NCBI GenBank assembly: GCA_037176885.1
Contig: JAWWNJ010000143.1
Coordinates: forward strand, 248,001-312,000
Length of the DNA stretch: 64,000 nt
Source of the DNA: Favolaschia claudopus
Lineage: Eukaryota > Basidiomycota > Agaricomycetes > Agaricales > Mycenaceae
Reading direction: 5' to 3'
The notes below the pieces were generated by a model, which was not told where the DNA came from, ran no database searches, and worked only from the letters and a program-made list of their open reading frames with translations. Positions 40,643 through 51,268 of this stretch are shown in pieces (within the stretch, counting starts at the first letter, position 1; each line of letters opens with the position of its first letter). A program made the position numbers and the translations under genes.

Positions 40643-42694
40643 CTTGCTGACACTGTGAAAACAGTCAAATCGAAAGATGCTCTTAGTGATACCCATTCTC
40701 ACGTACCGACCAGCATCGAGTCTTTGTCACCCTTCAGGCAGCAGAAATAAAGGTTTCCGCAAAACAGTGTGCGTGCAATAACGGGAATTTCAGCGAGCTT
40801 CCGCGCTTCCGCGTTTCCGGAGGAGGGTACTTGGATGAACGTGACGTGCTGAGTATGATAATTGGCCGACGCTCCGAGCTACCGGTGGGACTGCGGTGGG
40901 TTGCATGATTGTGTTCCAGTCATTAATTAAGCCGTTATCAGAGGGGTTGTAGGTAGCCAGCTCTAGCCATGTCGACATTGGCTGCATGGGTTGGCAAGCA
41001 AGGTGGGAACTTTCAAGTTGCTTTCAAGACGACTCACGAGAGAATAGTTCCTGAAAACGAGCTGGTGTGGCGCTGAAAGGTAGGTAATTATGCGGCGCGG
41101 TGGAGACAATCGATGAGACGGAGAATCAACGGTCCCATTTCTCAAACTGGCGGCGGCTGCGCGAGGACGACGTGGAGCAGAAAAACCCTCTGGCCTCCCC
41201 CCCGCAATGACAGTCACGTGACATATTGCCTTTCTCGGGATGGCGTGGGTTCGAACCTGGGAGGTCAATTACCTACTTTTTTTTTTGTTGCACTTCAGTC
41301 TTCCAATCAAATACTTTGAACAAGTCTCTTCTGTTATCCATGCCTCTTGGTTAGCATTATCGACTGAGCGGACCCCTAAGAATGGCTAGTTCTTCACTCT
41401 TTTGCTGCTTTCCCTGCCTAACCCAGCATTCATTTGCTGGATTCTGTGTCCAGCGATTACAAATTCGAAACTGCCGAAAAATTTTGGATAACAGTGGATT
41501 CCGTTGGGGAGGGAGTTTCCTAACCCTAACCACCATGTCCTGTTATTGTCTTGCTGGATTCGAGAAGAAAAAATTAACAGATCAAAATAAGAAAATGATT
41601 AACGAAAGTACGAAGATCGGGAATCGAACCCAAGACATCTACTTGATGGCATGGGTCCCCGAACTACTACGTTATCCAATACACAAGAGAGCATTTGCAA
41701 GCCTTTAAATTTGAGCAATTCCATGCCTTGAGCCAGCGCCAAACTTCCTAATTAGGCAAGTCATTGTGGGGGAGGCGTGCGTCAGCCTGGAGCAGAGGAA
41801 ACGCACCCCAACGATCAATATGCACGTGATCGTGGGCTGATGCCGCGACAAGCCGAGCTGTTGCCGAGCTGTCGAGGTGCAACATTTTCGCTTGGTGTGT
41901 TCTCCTCTGGTTCTCCTTGAGCTCTCGACTCACTTCCTTCCGACTGCAGACGCATCTTTTGCTCTCTGACTCCATTCTGAGCCTTTACTTAGGCCCATGA
42001 CTCGGAACCAGGTCAAAGCCTTGAACAACGGGAGCTTGACATCGGCCGAGAGTACCGATTTGAACTTACGTCAGTTTCAAACCAAACAGAACGTTCACTG
42101 AAGACCAACTGAAGACACATGTTCATTTTATGCCAGTTTGGACGTGCCCAGATAAGTAACCTTCCAGTCCTCCGAGCGCTATCGCATTTTTTCCCGTTTC
42201 GTTGTTTTTCCGCAATGCTTACATCGACTCGCAACATAGTTCGACGGACGCGGTCTTCAACACACGTGCACTTTCTCTGGTTGATTTTCTTGGGTCTGGT
42301 TCCAAATCGATTTTAAGAAACCGCAACCTGGGGCTGGGATCAAAACGCTGTACTGCACTGTACCGTGACTTATAATTACTACTGAGTCGCATATCTTACT
42401 GGGTTTGCGTAAACTACGCCGCCAGTTTTGCTGACAATTTGCTGAGCATGCATGGAAAAAGGGAAAACAAAATGCTTCTGCCAGTATAACGAAGATGATT
42501 TATCCAATCGTACTTGTCTCGCGCCGAACTTGTCTCTTCAGCCGTGATGGCCGGACGCGGCCATTGATCGGCCTTTGCCAGAAGCATAAGTGCACGTTGC
42601 TCTTCTTCTTCCACTACTGCCACGTCCTCACCGAGTCGACCTCTGTCGGTGGATGAAGGCTTAATACCACCAAGAAGCCCACTCTTTCCGTTCC
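40643..42694. other. Two-kilobase stretch without a supported gene
   Basis: Contains a tRNA-like segment (41590-41690), a CCTAACCCTAACC motif (41519-41531) and a second B-box-like sequence followed by a T run (GGTTCGAACCT near 41251, T run at ~41278-41287). Open frames are short and give no convincing protein. Confidence 0.5.
41590..41690 (-). repeat. tRNA-like segment, possible SINE head
   Basis: On the minus strand a B-box-like GGGTTCGATTCCC follows, about 45 nt downstream, an A-box-like TGGATAACGTAGTAG. The acceptor ends do not pair, so it is not a functional tRNA gene. A tRNA-derived SINE or decayed tRNA copy fits better. Confidence 0.35.
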
Positions 42695-44065
42695 ATGCCA
42701 CCACCAGCCGTCCTGCCCGTACAGGAAATCTGGGATGCCATTATTGGCAATTTATGCGACAATGAGGGCACCCTCAGAGCTATTTCTCTCGTCTGTCGCT
42801 CCTTCGTCTCTCCTGCGCAGAGAAATTTATTCTACGAGCTTGCACTTGAGGACAGGAATCGTTCTTCCGGTATACTACCTGACTCTCTCCTAAACAAAAC
42901 CGGTGCCACAGAGACCATGCTCGCCACCCGGCTCGTGACCCTCCTTGGATCCTGTCCTCATCTACTCCCATACATCCAGTCTTTGCGCGTACACAGTCAA
43001 GAGCTGGAGTGCTTTAATCTTCTGGCCACGATACCGTGGCAGCGGCTGGAGCATCTGCGGATTTCTTTCGACCCGAAGGAGGGGAATGCCTCTGAACGCA
43101 GCGGATATATACAAGGAATGGCTGGCCTTGTTAAAATTCCGTCACTTCTCTCCATCACCGTCGCCTCTTTCGGTTCCCGCTCGCAAAACCAATGGATGGT
43201 GGCCGAACTTCGGTTCTTCCTTTCCTCGTGCTCAAAAAATATAAAGCAGCTGGAGCTGTACTCTTGTTGTTCTGCAGCTCCAGAAGCGCCTCTTGCGCTG
43301 CTTCCTGCATCAGCTCTACGTCCTCGCCTCCATGACCTCACGCTGAAACACTCCCCATCGATGTTGAATATTCTCAGCGACGCATTCGACTTTACTCAGC
43401 TTCACACATTTCGGTATTCCAAATCTTGGACGCCGGACCTGGATGTATTCCTCCGCCGTTATGGATCCACCGTCGAGCGTCTGTTCGTTACCAATAAAAG
43501 CTATGGCACGGAGCAGCCAGGTAAGTAACACCTCTTGCCGTGGTCCCAGGGACCCGAAATCGGAGACTGAATTTGTCCTGAACATTGTAGTGAAAGATGA
43601 AACATTGAACAATATCGATATTGGACTCTATTTTCCGTCGCTCAAAGAGCTCCACGTCGATTCGCTCCGACCTTCAGATGTTTCGCCCCATTCTGATTTG
43701 CACGCAATGATATCGCGTATTCCTCCCAATAATACTATCAACACGCTGCGCTTCCGCACAGCGCTGTCCGCAGGAGACGCTCTTTCGGGGCCTCGCTCCT
43801 CTACGGATAATATACAGCTTCCTCACCTCACTTCCCTGGAAGCTGTCATCCTCCAGACTATGCCGAATTTATCTTGTGTGGAAGTGCAGGTCGACTTCTT
43901 CTGGCCCGCCCTACCCATCGACCCATCGACCGGCATGTTTACCATTTTTGGGGAGCGGAAAAAACCGACTGAAGCTGCTATCGTCCGCGAGGTGTTTCCC
44001 ATTCTTTGGGAAAAGAATTTAGTGTCAATGTCGAGGTCCAGAAACATGGGAAACCAGTTAGGTAG
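42695..44065 (+). CDS. F-box-like / leucine-rich-repeat-like protein, probable frameshift near the end
   Basis: Exons 42695-43520 and 43591 onward (intron 43521-43590). The N-terminus (LPVQEIWDAIIGNLCDNEGTLRAISLVCR) is an F-box-like domain of the kind common in Agaricomycetes. It is followed by irregular leucine-rich repeats (RLHDLTLKHS, SLKELHVDSL, LTSLEAVILQTM). Such proteins are SCF adaptor candidates. At 44011-44014 (AAAA) the good reading changes register: the +1 frame continues FSVNVEVQKHGKPVR to a TAG at 44065, whereas the uninterrupted frame runs on to 44354 with poor composition. Confidence 0.65.
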
Positions 44066-44642
44066 TTTTTTTGGGGCCTTTGAGGATGGGGGTGCGCCGA
44101 TTTGTACGTCCGCCTGTATTTGTTTTTATATACTGCTCATATCAACTGATAGGGTAGCCGTAGGTCGGGAGGTTGAGTTTCTGTGTTCGAGCACCTGCAT
44201 GATCAGTAACCCTATAAAGTTTGTTAAACATTTGCTGTCTCAACATGTAATCGTGTTTAATCATTCCTTGATTAAACAGGGGTTGGCTGGGTATATTTGC
44301 AGGAGCGAAACATTTTCTGCAGTGCTTGTATACTACTATGAGTCAACCCTTTAACACTGATGACCTCTGATTAACAGATCAAGTTGAACCGATAAACAGA
44401 GGAGCACATTGCATTCGAGCCGAGATACTCCAAAAAATACGGGTTTGAGAATCCCGATTAATCACTGATTAACAAAACAAATTGTATCATAGTTGCGAAG
44501 ATGACACAGAAGCAGAATAAATTCTCTTTTTCAAGGCTTGCACGAGTCGCATTTGTTCAACTGTCAAATCTGGGATTAACCATGATTAACAAATCAGAAC
44601 AGAACAGAAATGTTGCCCTTATCACTCACAATATTCCAATTC
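44066..44642. other. AT-rich intergenic stretch
   Basis: Nothing supportable. The stretch has several near-copies of 'gattaacaaa'/'tgattaaca' but no array. Confidence 0.4.
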
Positions 44643-45374
44643 TTAGGCTTCATTGCCATCGGAGTCGACCTCTACCCAGCCCTTCGGAAGCTTCGAGCTC
44701 AACAGAAGATCAAATGTCAAGAGCAACAATAATTACTTGCAATCTTACCTGCCATTCACGGTTGCCTTCGTTTGTTTCTTCCTCCCTTTTGAATGGTTGT
44801 CCGCTGTAGTTTTGCTTGCCTTTCTCTTTGATTTTCGAGGTGCAGGAGGATCAATAGCAGAGTTGCCCAATTTTCTGAATATGATAATCAGCGGACTTCA
44901 ATAAAACAGTACACTTGAAATGCATTTAACTTGCTGGCTCGTTTCTTCTTCTGTGGCGGGCTTTCATCGACATCAGAGAGGTCAGATAAGGCTTCAAAGT
45001 CCCTGGTGCATTGGAATGAGCCCGGAAATCACAAGGTAAATCTGCCAGACAACTTACCTCTCCTCAAGCTTTCTTTTATCAACAGACTTGGGCTTTTCTT
45101 GCTCATTAAACGGAGATGGTGACTTTGGACTCGGAGGCGGCACCGGTGACTTTGGACCGGGTGTGGGTGACTTCTGACGTGAGATCGGTTTCGGCGTGGA
45201 CGGCAACTCGGAATTCGGGGGAAGAGGGGTCTCGGGTTCTCGAAACCGGAATGGGTTTGGGCTATCAATCACAGAGAATTTCAATAGCTGGGATCCAAGG
45301 GTATGAACTTGATCAGTTGAAAGGTTTTGGGGATGATTCAGTTTTACGAGTACTTTAGTAGTCGTTCTTTTCAT
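44643..45374 (-). CDS. Small basic, Pro/Ser/Lys-rich hypothetical protein
   Basis: Four minus-strand exons that splice cleanly: 45374-45058, 45002-44931, 44874 to ~44752, and a last exon ending at TAA 44645-44643. About 190 residues. A Pro/Ser-rich part (PKSPVPPPSPKSPSPF) is followed by an acidic patch (DFEALSDLSDVDE) and runs of Lys/Arg (PPQKKKRASK, PRKSKRKASK). The end reads KLPKGWVEVDSDGNEA. It looks like a nuclear, mostly disordered protein. It lies at the edge of the KDZ-associated region, but I cannot show that it belongs to it. Confidence 0.55.
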
Positions 45375-48201
45375 ATCTCAGGTTGAGGGTTTCGAGTTTT
45401 TGATCACATCAGTGTGTGCCCTCTCGATAGCAAGGAAAACGCACTTTTCTCCCACGAATTTGATGATGATCTGATTTATTATTTGATCCGAAACCGGCAA
45501 TTGCTTGGCGTACTTGGCTTGCTCGTATCGACTGCTACATTCCTTCGTGTGAGGTTATGTTCTGTAGATAATGAATGAACAGTCAATCTTTTATCGCTTT
45601 AACATCTGGTGATGCATCTGTTGATAAATTCGGAGGCAAACAAACCCCGAAGGGCCGTTCTCAATGCGAGCTGGTCGACGCGCAAGCGGCGACCGAGCGA
45701 GCTTTGAGAAGAGAGATAGAGTTTTGACTTACTTACCCCACCCGGCGTCTGTTTTGATTTCCAGGTTCTTTGTCTGCTGATTGACCTAATTTCATAGACC
45801 TCTCATGAGCATTGAGGAAAGATTTGGGAAAAATACTTCAAAAGTTGTGGTGTTGTGGACTGCACAGGACGAGGTGAGTTCAACCCCATTAAATCAAGTC
45901 AATTGCTGGTATGATCAACATACATAGTTTAAGCCAGACAAAATTCAGAACATCAATGGATTTAGTGTTCCCGGACACAAGCACAACAGCACGTTAGAGT
46001 GAGAGGAATTAGCGAGTTCACTTCTTTTCTGAGAGGAAAATATAGTTGACGTTTGGATTGTTTGCGGGTAGGAGAGCTGGGTGTCAAAGTCTGAAGGTAT
46101 ATCGATTCAGAAGAAAGGGATAAATCTAAGTTAACGGTGAAAAAAACACTATTCAACAAAACTGAGCAGCGTCCCCCGCATAAGTAAGCTGCTCTGCAAA
46201 TCAATTATTTCGAAGCAGAAATCCCGAGTGTGCAGCGAGTGTTTGCTTACCTGCCTATGCCAGTAGAAGCAAGCATGAAACTGACAGCGAGACTCAAAGA
46301 GGTCGGACTCCGTCGGAGTGGAAGTCAAAAACTTTTAAACCGTTGTCGGCTCTCGAGTTTACCGCAAATCCATCTTGGAGAGTGAAAGTTCATTAGCAAG
46401 CCGTTCAAATGGATCGAGCCTAGCAGACATGAACTTTATTGAGTCGATGTGATGGTTGGGAACAAGAGGGACCGGCAATTCGGCCACGTCCAAGCCATAG
46501 ACAAACAAAATAATTCCCACGCCCTCCTTCTCCCCAACTCATGACTTACTGGTGCCGTGTCAACTAAGTATCTCATCCAGCCACACCCCGCCCCGCCCAC
46601 CCTTCGGTCCATTCCCAACAAAGTTACCACTCTTTACTCCTCTCGCCAATGGAAGATCCCAGCCAGCAATAATCCGACGACGATTATTCGACTTATCCGA
46701 CGGCATCCAGCATATTTCCTCGAAAGTTATGCGGATTCTGGCAGCTTAATAAGTGCGTTTCGCGCTCTTTCTTACACATAATACTCTCAACTTACTCATT
46801 TCATTACCTCAGACCCTCCTTCCGTGAGGAACGTTTACTAATGCCGATTCCGCGCACCTCACGCACTCCCGCTGTGTCGTCTGCTTGCGACGACCGTTGG
46901 ATTGACTCTCGACGTTCCCCTATCGACATATATATACAAAGTTGGGACGGTATGTATCCCCTCCAAATCTGTCTCTCAATTTTTTTAAATTCACTGACTT
47001 GATGAGCAGCTGTCTCGTCACTCGTGCACGCACGCTCAGTTGCCTCCACTCTTCCACCACTCGCGGTCGACGTCCAGAAAGATCGCCGGGCGGACCCCCC
47101 AAATTTCTGAGAACCCGCCGCGACAACGTCGACGGACTCCGGAGTTACTTGACCGCCGCCGCGCCTTCATCGCACCCCGCCGGCCATCCGCACAGAAACT
47201 GTCACCGTCACCCGCCGCACGACCTCTCTCTTCTCTGGCGTATTCAACTCTTCCACCGCTAAACCCCTTCATCGTTGCACCCCGCGCGATGCGCGACGCG
47301 TTTGTCCGGCTTCTACGGTGACACTCTCCCCTAACGACCATCGACCCTCCTGCCTCACCAACCTGCGGCACCACGCGGATGAATTCAGAAGGTAGAGAGG
47401 GTGGCGACGATGGCGCGCGGAGGTGGTGGATACGCCATCGCGCATGATGACAGCTTTGGATGAAGAACAATCATAGGTATACAGGCCTGAATACGCCCAC
47501 CCTCGCACCACGCCTGCTCACCATCCCTTTGCCAGGTCGAGTTCGCGTGAAGTCCTGTCTCTTATTTGCGGCACAGGTCCATGCTCTCCCCACCCGGCTC
47601 GTCTTCGCTGTTATCGATCGCTCGCCGAGTCACTCATCAGGCCTGTCGATGTGGGGCTCAAGGCGACGAGCGGGTGCGGGTGCATGGCGGACGCGGCTCG
47701 TGGGCGAACTAAGGATGATGTCAGCCTCGGAGGGATTTTGGATGCGATGCCTTGGTGGTGTCAAGAAGGAAGGTACTCACCTCGCACGCTCGTTTCTCCC
47801 ACTAACCTTGATTTTCTTTCGCACTCGCCAGTAGTGGTTCTTCGGTTATTTTAACCCTTGTGCTCCCCACCCGAGTGCCGAAACCTGCGCTGGTCATCAT
47901 AGACGTCGGGATCAAGGTCGGCGATGGGTGCTCGCGCGTGAAAGGAAACGGCAGACAACGCAGCGCCTTCCGTCCTTCATCTCCGTTTGTTGCTTGTCGC
48001 TCTGCGTAGCGGTGATTCGATGTCCCGTTCTTCGAGCGGGAATGGCATCAATCTCACTGCATCTTAGACTTCGTCAGCGGCGGTCAGTCTGACGCTGGCG
48101 AGGCTTGCTGGCGCTGCTTCATTGTTGCAGTGGAGTCGTTTGAGATGAAGCGGTGAAATGAGAAGAGAATTCTGTGAGAACTCATTAATATTTGAATGCA
48201 A
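45375..48201. other. 2.8 kb without a supported gene
   Basis: The part to ~46.6 kb is AT-rich. 46.9-47.6 kb is GC-rich with overlapping open frames on both strands that look like composition artefacts. If the KDZ element reaches this far its terminus may lie here, but I did not find one. Confidence 0.4.
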
Positions 48202-49531
48202 TCACACAAGATTCCCATCGACTTGTACCAGCTCTGGCTTTATATCAGCATGGACAAGCATTTTTTTTGTTGAAATAGAACAAAATAAAAACAAAAGTAC
48301 GAGTCCTGCCGCACAAAGTGTCGGCCCGCTTACCGCATGTGATAGGGAAAGCGTCAGTGTCATAAAACTTCTCGGGATGCGAAGCAATGTCGTCCCAGGG
48401 TACCATGGTTACTGTGCTGTCAAGCCCTCGAACGACTAGGATCGGATCAGCTTTTGTTCATTTTGAGATTGATCGGACTCACCCCAGCAATGCTCGAAGT
48501 ACTCAACGAGAAGCATACGGATATCGGCAGTCGGAGTTGCTTCTAGACTAATACTGGGGAAAACGGGATGACCAGCAGTATTTCGAGGGATCAAGGGACT
48601 GTCTTTGATGGAATGCGGAAGTACCCTGTCATTGAATGCCCACCAAGCTTGTTCATATTCCGTTTGCAAAACATCTTGATCGACTCCAAACTGCTTGTCA
48701 TTATGCTTGGAATGAGCATGAATGCTTTCATTAGTTAGTAGTGTATTCCTGCTGCGATTCAGAAAAACATTCTTACCTTCCTGATATCAACTCGTGATTC
48801 TGGCTATCGCGGAATCCGTAGAAAAGAACAATCTCCGCATCCCCAAGTAAACCACCTTGGCATAGATCCTGAAGAGCTAGACTGATAGTCTCAGGGAATT
48901 CTTGCTGATTTCTTTCCAATTTGACATAAGCGGCACATCATGCTATTGAAAGTTTAGAGCCAGCTTACTGTTGAATATCTCCTGCCTCGGCCTCGGCTCG
49001 GGCATTCCATCCTTCTTTCTCATCGTCTGAGAGGGAGTCCCATTTGCTTTTTAGAACAGTTTGATACACTGCAGCGGGACTTTTATTATTTGTATCTTGC
49101 ATGCGTTGTACCACTGCTGCGTTCAAAGATTTGGTGTTCTCCCTTGCATAAAGTTGCCGGCCGCTGACAATGGAGGAAAACTTCATCATTGGATTCGCCT
49201 TCTTGGCTGAGAGGGCAGTCTTTTCAGTCACAGGTTTATTCTTCAGGTAAACTTGGTTTCTATAGTTCGTAAACTTCCTGACGATCATCTACTGACTATG
49301 TTAATACCCCTTGGCTGAAACGAGACCTCGCACCTCAAACCAAGTTTTCCTGTTGTACTTTGTAGTATCGAGGTCTTTGAAAGCATCGTGATCCAGAAGA
49401 TCTGAAGCCGTTCCTTGTTTCCATGTAGTGAGCTGAGATCCGGTGACTCCTTCATCCAGTTTCTTGACGAATCCAGGGAAGAACGATTCAATCAGGTCGT
49501 CTTGAGCTCGGGTGAAAGGGCTCTTTGGCAT
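48202..49531 (-). CDS. HMG-like protein found near KDZ transposons
   Basis: Minus-strand exons from ATG 49531: MPKSPFTRAQDDLIESFFP...TWFE, then IVRKFTNYRNQVYL, an HMG-box-like helical segment (VYQTVLKSKWDSLSDDEKEGWNARA written in parts: VLKSKWDSL, DDEKEGWNARAEAEAGDIQQ), then NQQEFPETISLALQDLCQGG, HSKHNDKQFG, a WWAFNDRVLP exon and VRGLDSTVTMVPWDDIASHP, ending PELVQVDGNLV at 48202. I recall similar genes in many agaric genomes, commonly near KDZ-type transposases. A DNA-binding role is plausible from the HMG-like part. The exact 3' exon chain below 48.33 kb is uncertain. Confidence 0.6.
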
Positions 49532-50474
49532 TGGTAGAGTCAGGGAATCGGAAAAAGGTGGAGAGGGAGCGTGACCAATTTGAGATGGTTATTTAGTTTA
49601 CAGCGGCAATATTGAGTTTCATAATTGACCCCTTGTTTCAGATGTGAAACAGATGGTAAAAGAAACAGCCGACCCTGAACCAAGAGGCGGCGTTTCGGAT
49701 TGATTTTACCACACGAACAAATCCACCTCTTGCTATCGGCATGGAATGAGTTGATTTTTTCGCCAGACAACAAATGTTGAGCAAAACTTCAACGGACCTG
49801 TGCAAATCAGTATTTGTGTACCGTACAGAATCTATCTTCAGCTATATGTACAGGCCTTGAAATTTCTTTGAATAAGATTTGAACTGACCGGCAGCAGCAA
49901 GACGGCATCTGTGCCGACAATTGATTGAAGATCAAGTCAGGACAAACAGGGTCATACAATCACACGCTTTTGCTGTGAGCGCTTGTGCTCGAATCTTCTA
50001 GGGCTATTGCTGCTCCTTGAAATCGACCCATTTCAAAGTCCCCGCTTCTCACACCATCCAGCAAAGTGATGCCCGAGAATCCCAGGCAATATCCCACGTC
50101 TGAATGCATTCCACCTTTCATCACTTGACATCCACCATTGGCTCGGGGCACCGCCGAGGTCAAACAAGGTTTTGGACTTGACTGTAAAATAGGAAATTGA
50201 GCGGTACAGTGGCATTTGTTCCATTCTTCTCCGTGTTTCCGATGACCCGACCCTGCTCGATGTCGTCAAAATATAGGCTTCTGACCCTGCCTTGAAGCTT
50301 ATCCCTAGTCGAAATCATTGCTCACCCTGAGCAGTACCTACGCGGTCGAGACGAGTTTCGGCATGCAATCCTTCATTAAATACCTCTCAGTTTCTTGTCT
50401 AATGCGCCCCCATTCCCTCGTTCATTGCTTTCCTTCCTTCAGTATGCGCTTCAACTTTCCTTTCTCTGACACCC
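49532..50474. other. Spacer between divergently arranged genes
   Basis: Separates the minus-strand HMG-like gene from plus-strand frames. Minus-strand frames here contain a Cys pair (WICSCGKINPKRR at ~49715) that may be a relic exon. Nothing firm. Confidence 0.35.
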
Positions 50475-51212
50475 TTGGGTTCACTGGAGGAAAGATTAAA
50501 CGACGTCACGACATCAACCAGGCCCTCCGCCAATTACTCTCTTTTCTCAATCCTCTCCCTTACAATGCTGTTCTTCCTCGCGACTACCTCGGCCATGCTC
50601 TTGTTGGTGCTAGACAAAATGTTGGACACCAGGGATTGGACCACTTTGCGGGCTGGTTTCATCATGTATGTCTTACTCATTTCGCTTTACTCCTGTCCCT
50701 ACATTGATCCACCGCTACTCCAGTGTGACGGAACTGTGCATGTAGATTGCACTGCGCCGTACCACCCCATTACCCCAGCCCGACCGGATCTTCTGCAGCA
50801 CCCCGATGTGAAGAATCTTCTCCGCGCTCGAACTGAGGTTGCGCCAACCCCTAGAAAACCTGTAACCTACCCCAACTCGGTCCGCATCCACTCTCGGTCT
50901 TCTCCCACCCCCTTGGGACGCAGAACTCGGTTTCAAAAACCCGTCTCTTCTATTGCCAAATCTTCCCAACCTCGTTCCCGTCCCCACACTCGCACTCGCA
51001 AAACTCGTTTCGGCCCACCTCTTGCACATAGTTCTGATGGAGGGGAAATCGTACGTTCAGTTGAGTTTCCTCTGCCCGCAACAGTCCCTGATAGATATTT
51101 TGGAAGCCTCAGCCTGCCTCTTGCCCTCCTGTCTTTCGCCCTCGTATCTTACCCATCGATTATAATCCCGGTATCTGTTTACATTACCTGTTGCGGTCTC
51201 GGGATATACTAA
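50475..51212 (+). CDS. Uncertain ORF, possible gene or 5' part of the next gene
   Basis: A 245-codon frame from ATG 50475. It has one hydrophobic segment (SILSLTMLFFLATTSAMLLLVL), a Pro/Arg/Thr-rich middle (TPLGRRTRFQKP, RPHTRTRKTRFGPP) and a second hydrophobic segment at the end. No family recognised. It precedes the dioxygenase-like gene by 57 bp and could be a separate gene, upstream exons or chance. Confidence 0.3.
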   Translation: MGSLEERLNDVTTSTRPSANYSLFSILSLTMLFFLATTSAMLLLVLDKMLDTRDWTTLRAGFIMYVLLISLYSCPYIDPPLLQCDGTVHVDCTAPYHPITPARPDLLQHPDVKNLLRARTEVAPTPRKPVTYPNSVRIHSRSSPTPLGRRTRFQKPVSSIAKSSQPRSRPHTRTRKTRFGPPLAHSSDGGEIVRSVEFPLPATVPDRYFGSLSLPLALLSFALVSYPSIIIPVSVYITCCGLGIY

Positions 51213-51268
51213 TAGCTCATGAAGAATCAAATTCAATTGCATCCTCATCCAATCTCGCACCACCTGCC

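Noticed and set aside
41590..41690. A functional tRNA gene
   Set aside because: The T-arm-like part is good, but the acceptor stem halves do not pair and the D-arm is weak.
47036..47470. GC-rich open frames on both strands
   Set aside because: Long frames on both strands of the same GC-rich stretch are a composition effect; neither reads as a known protein.
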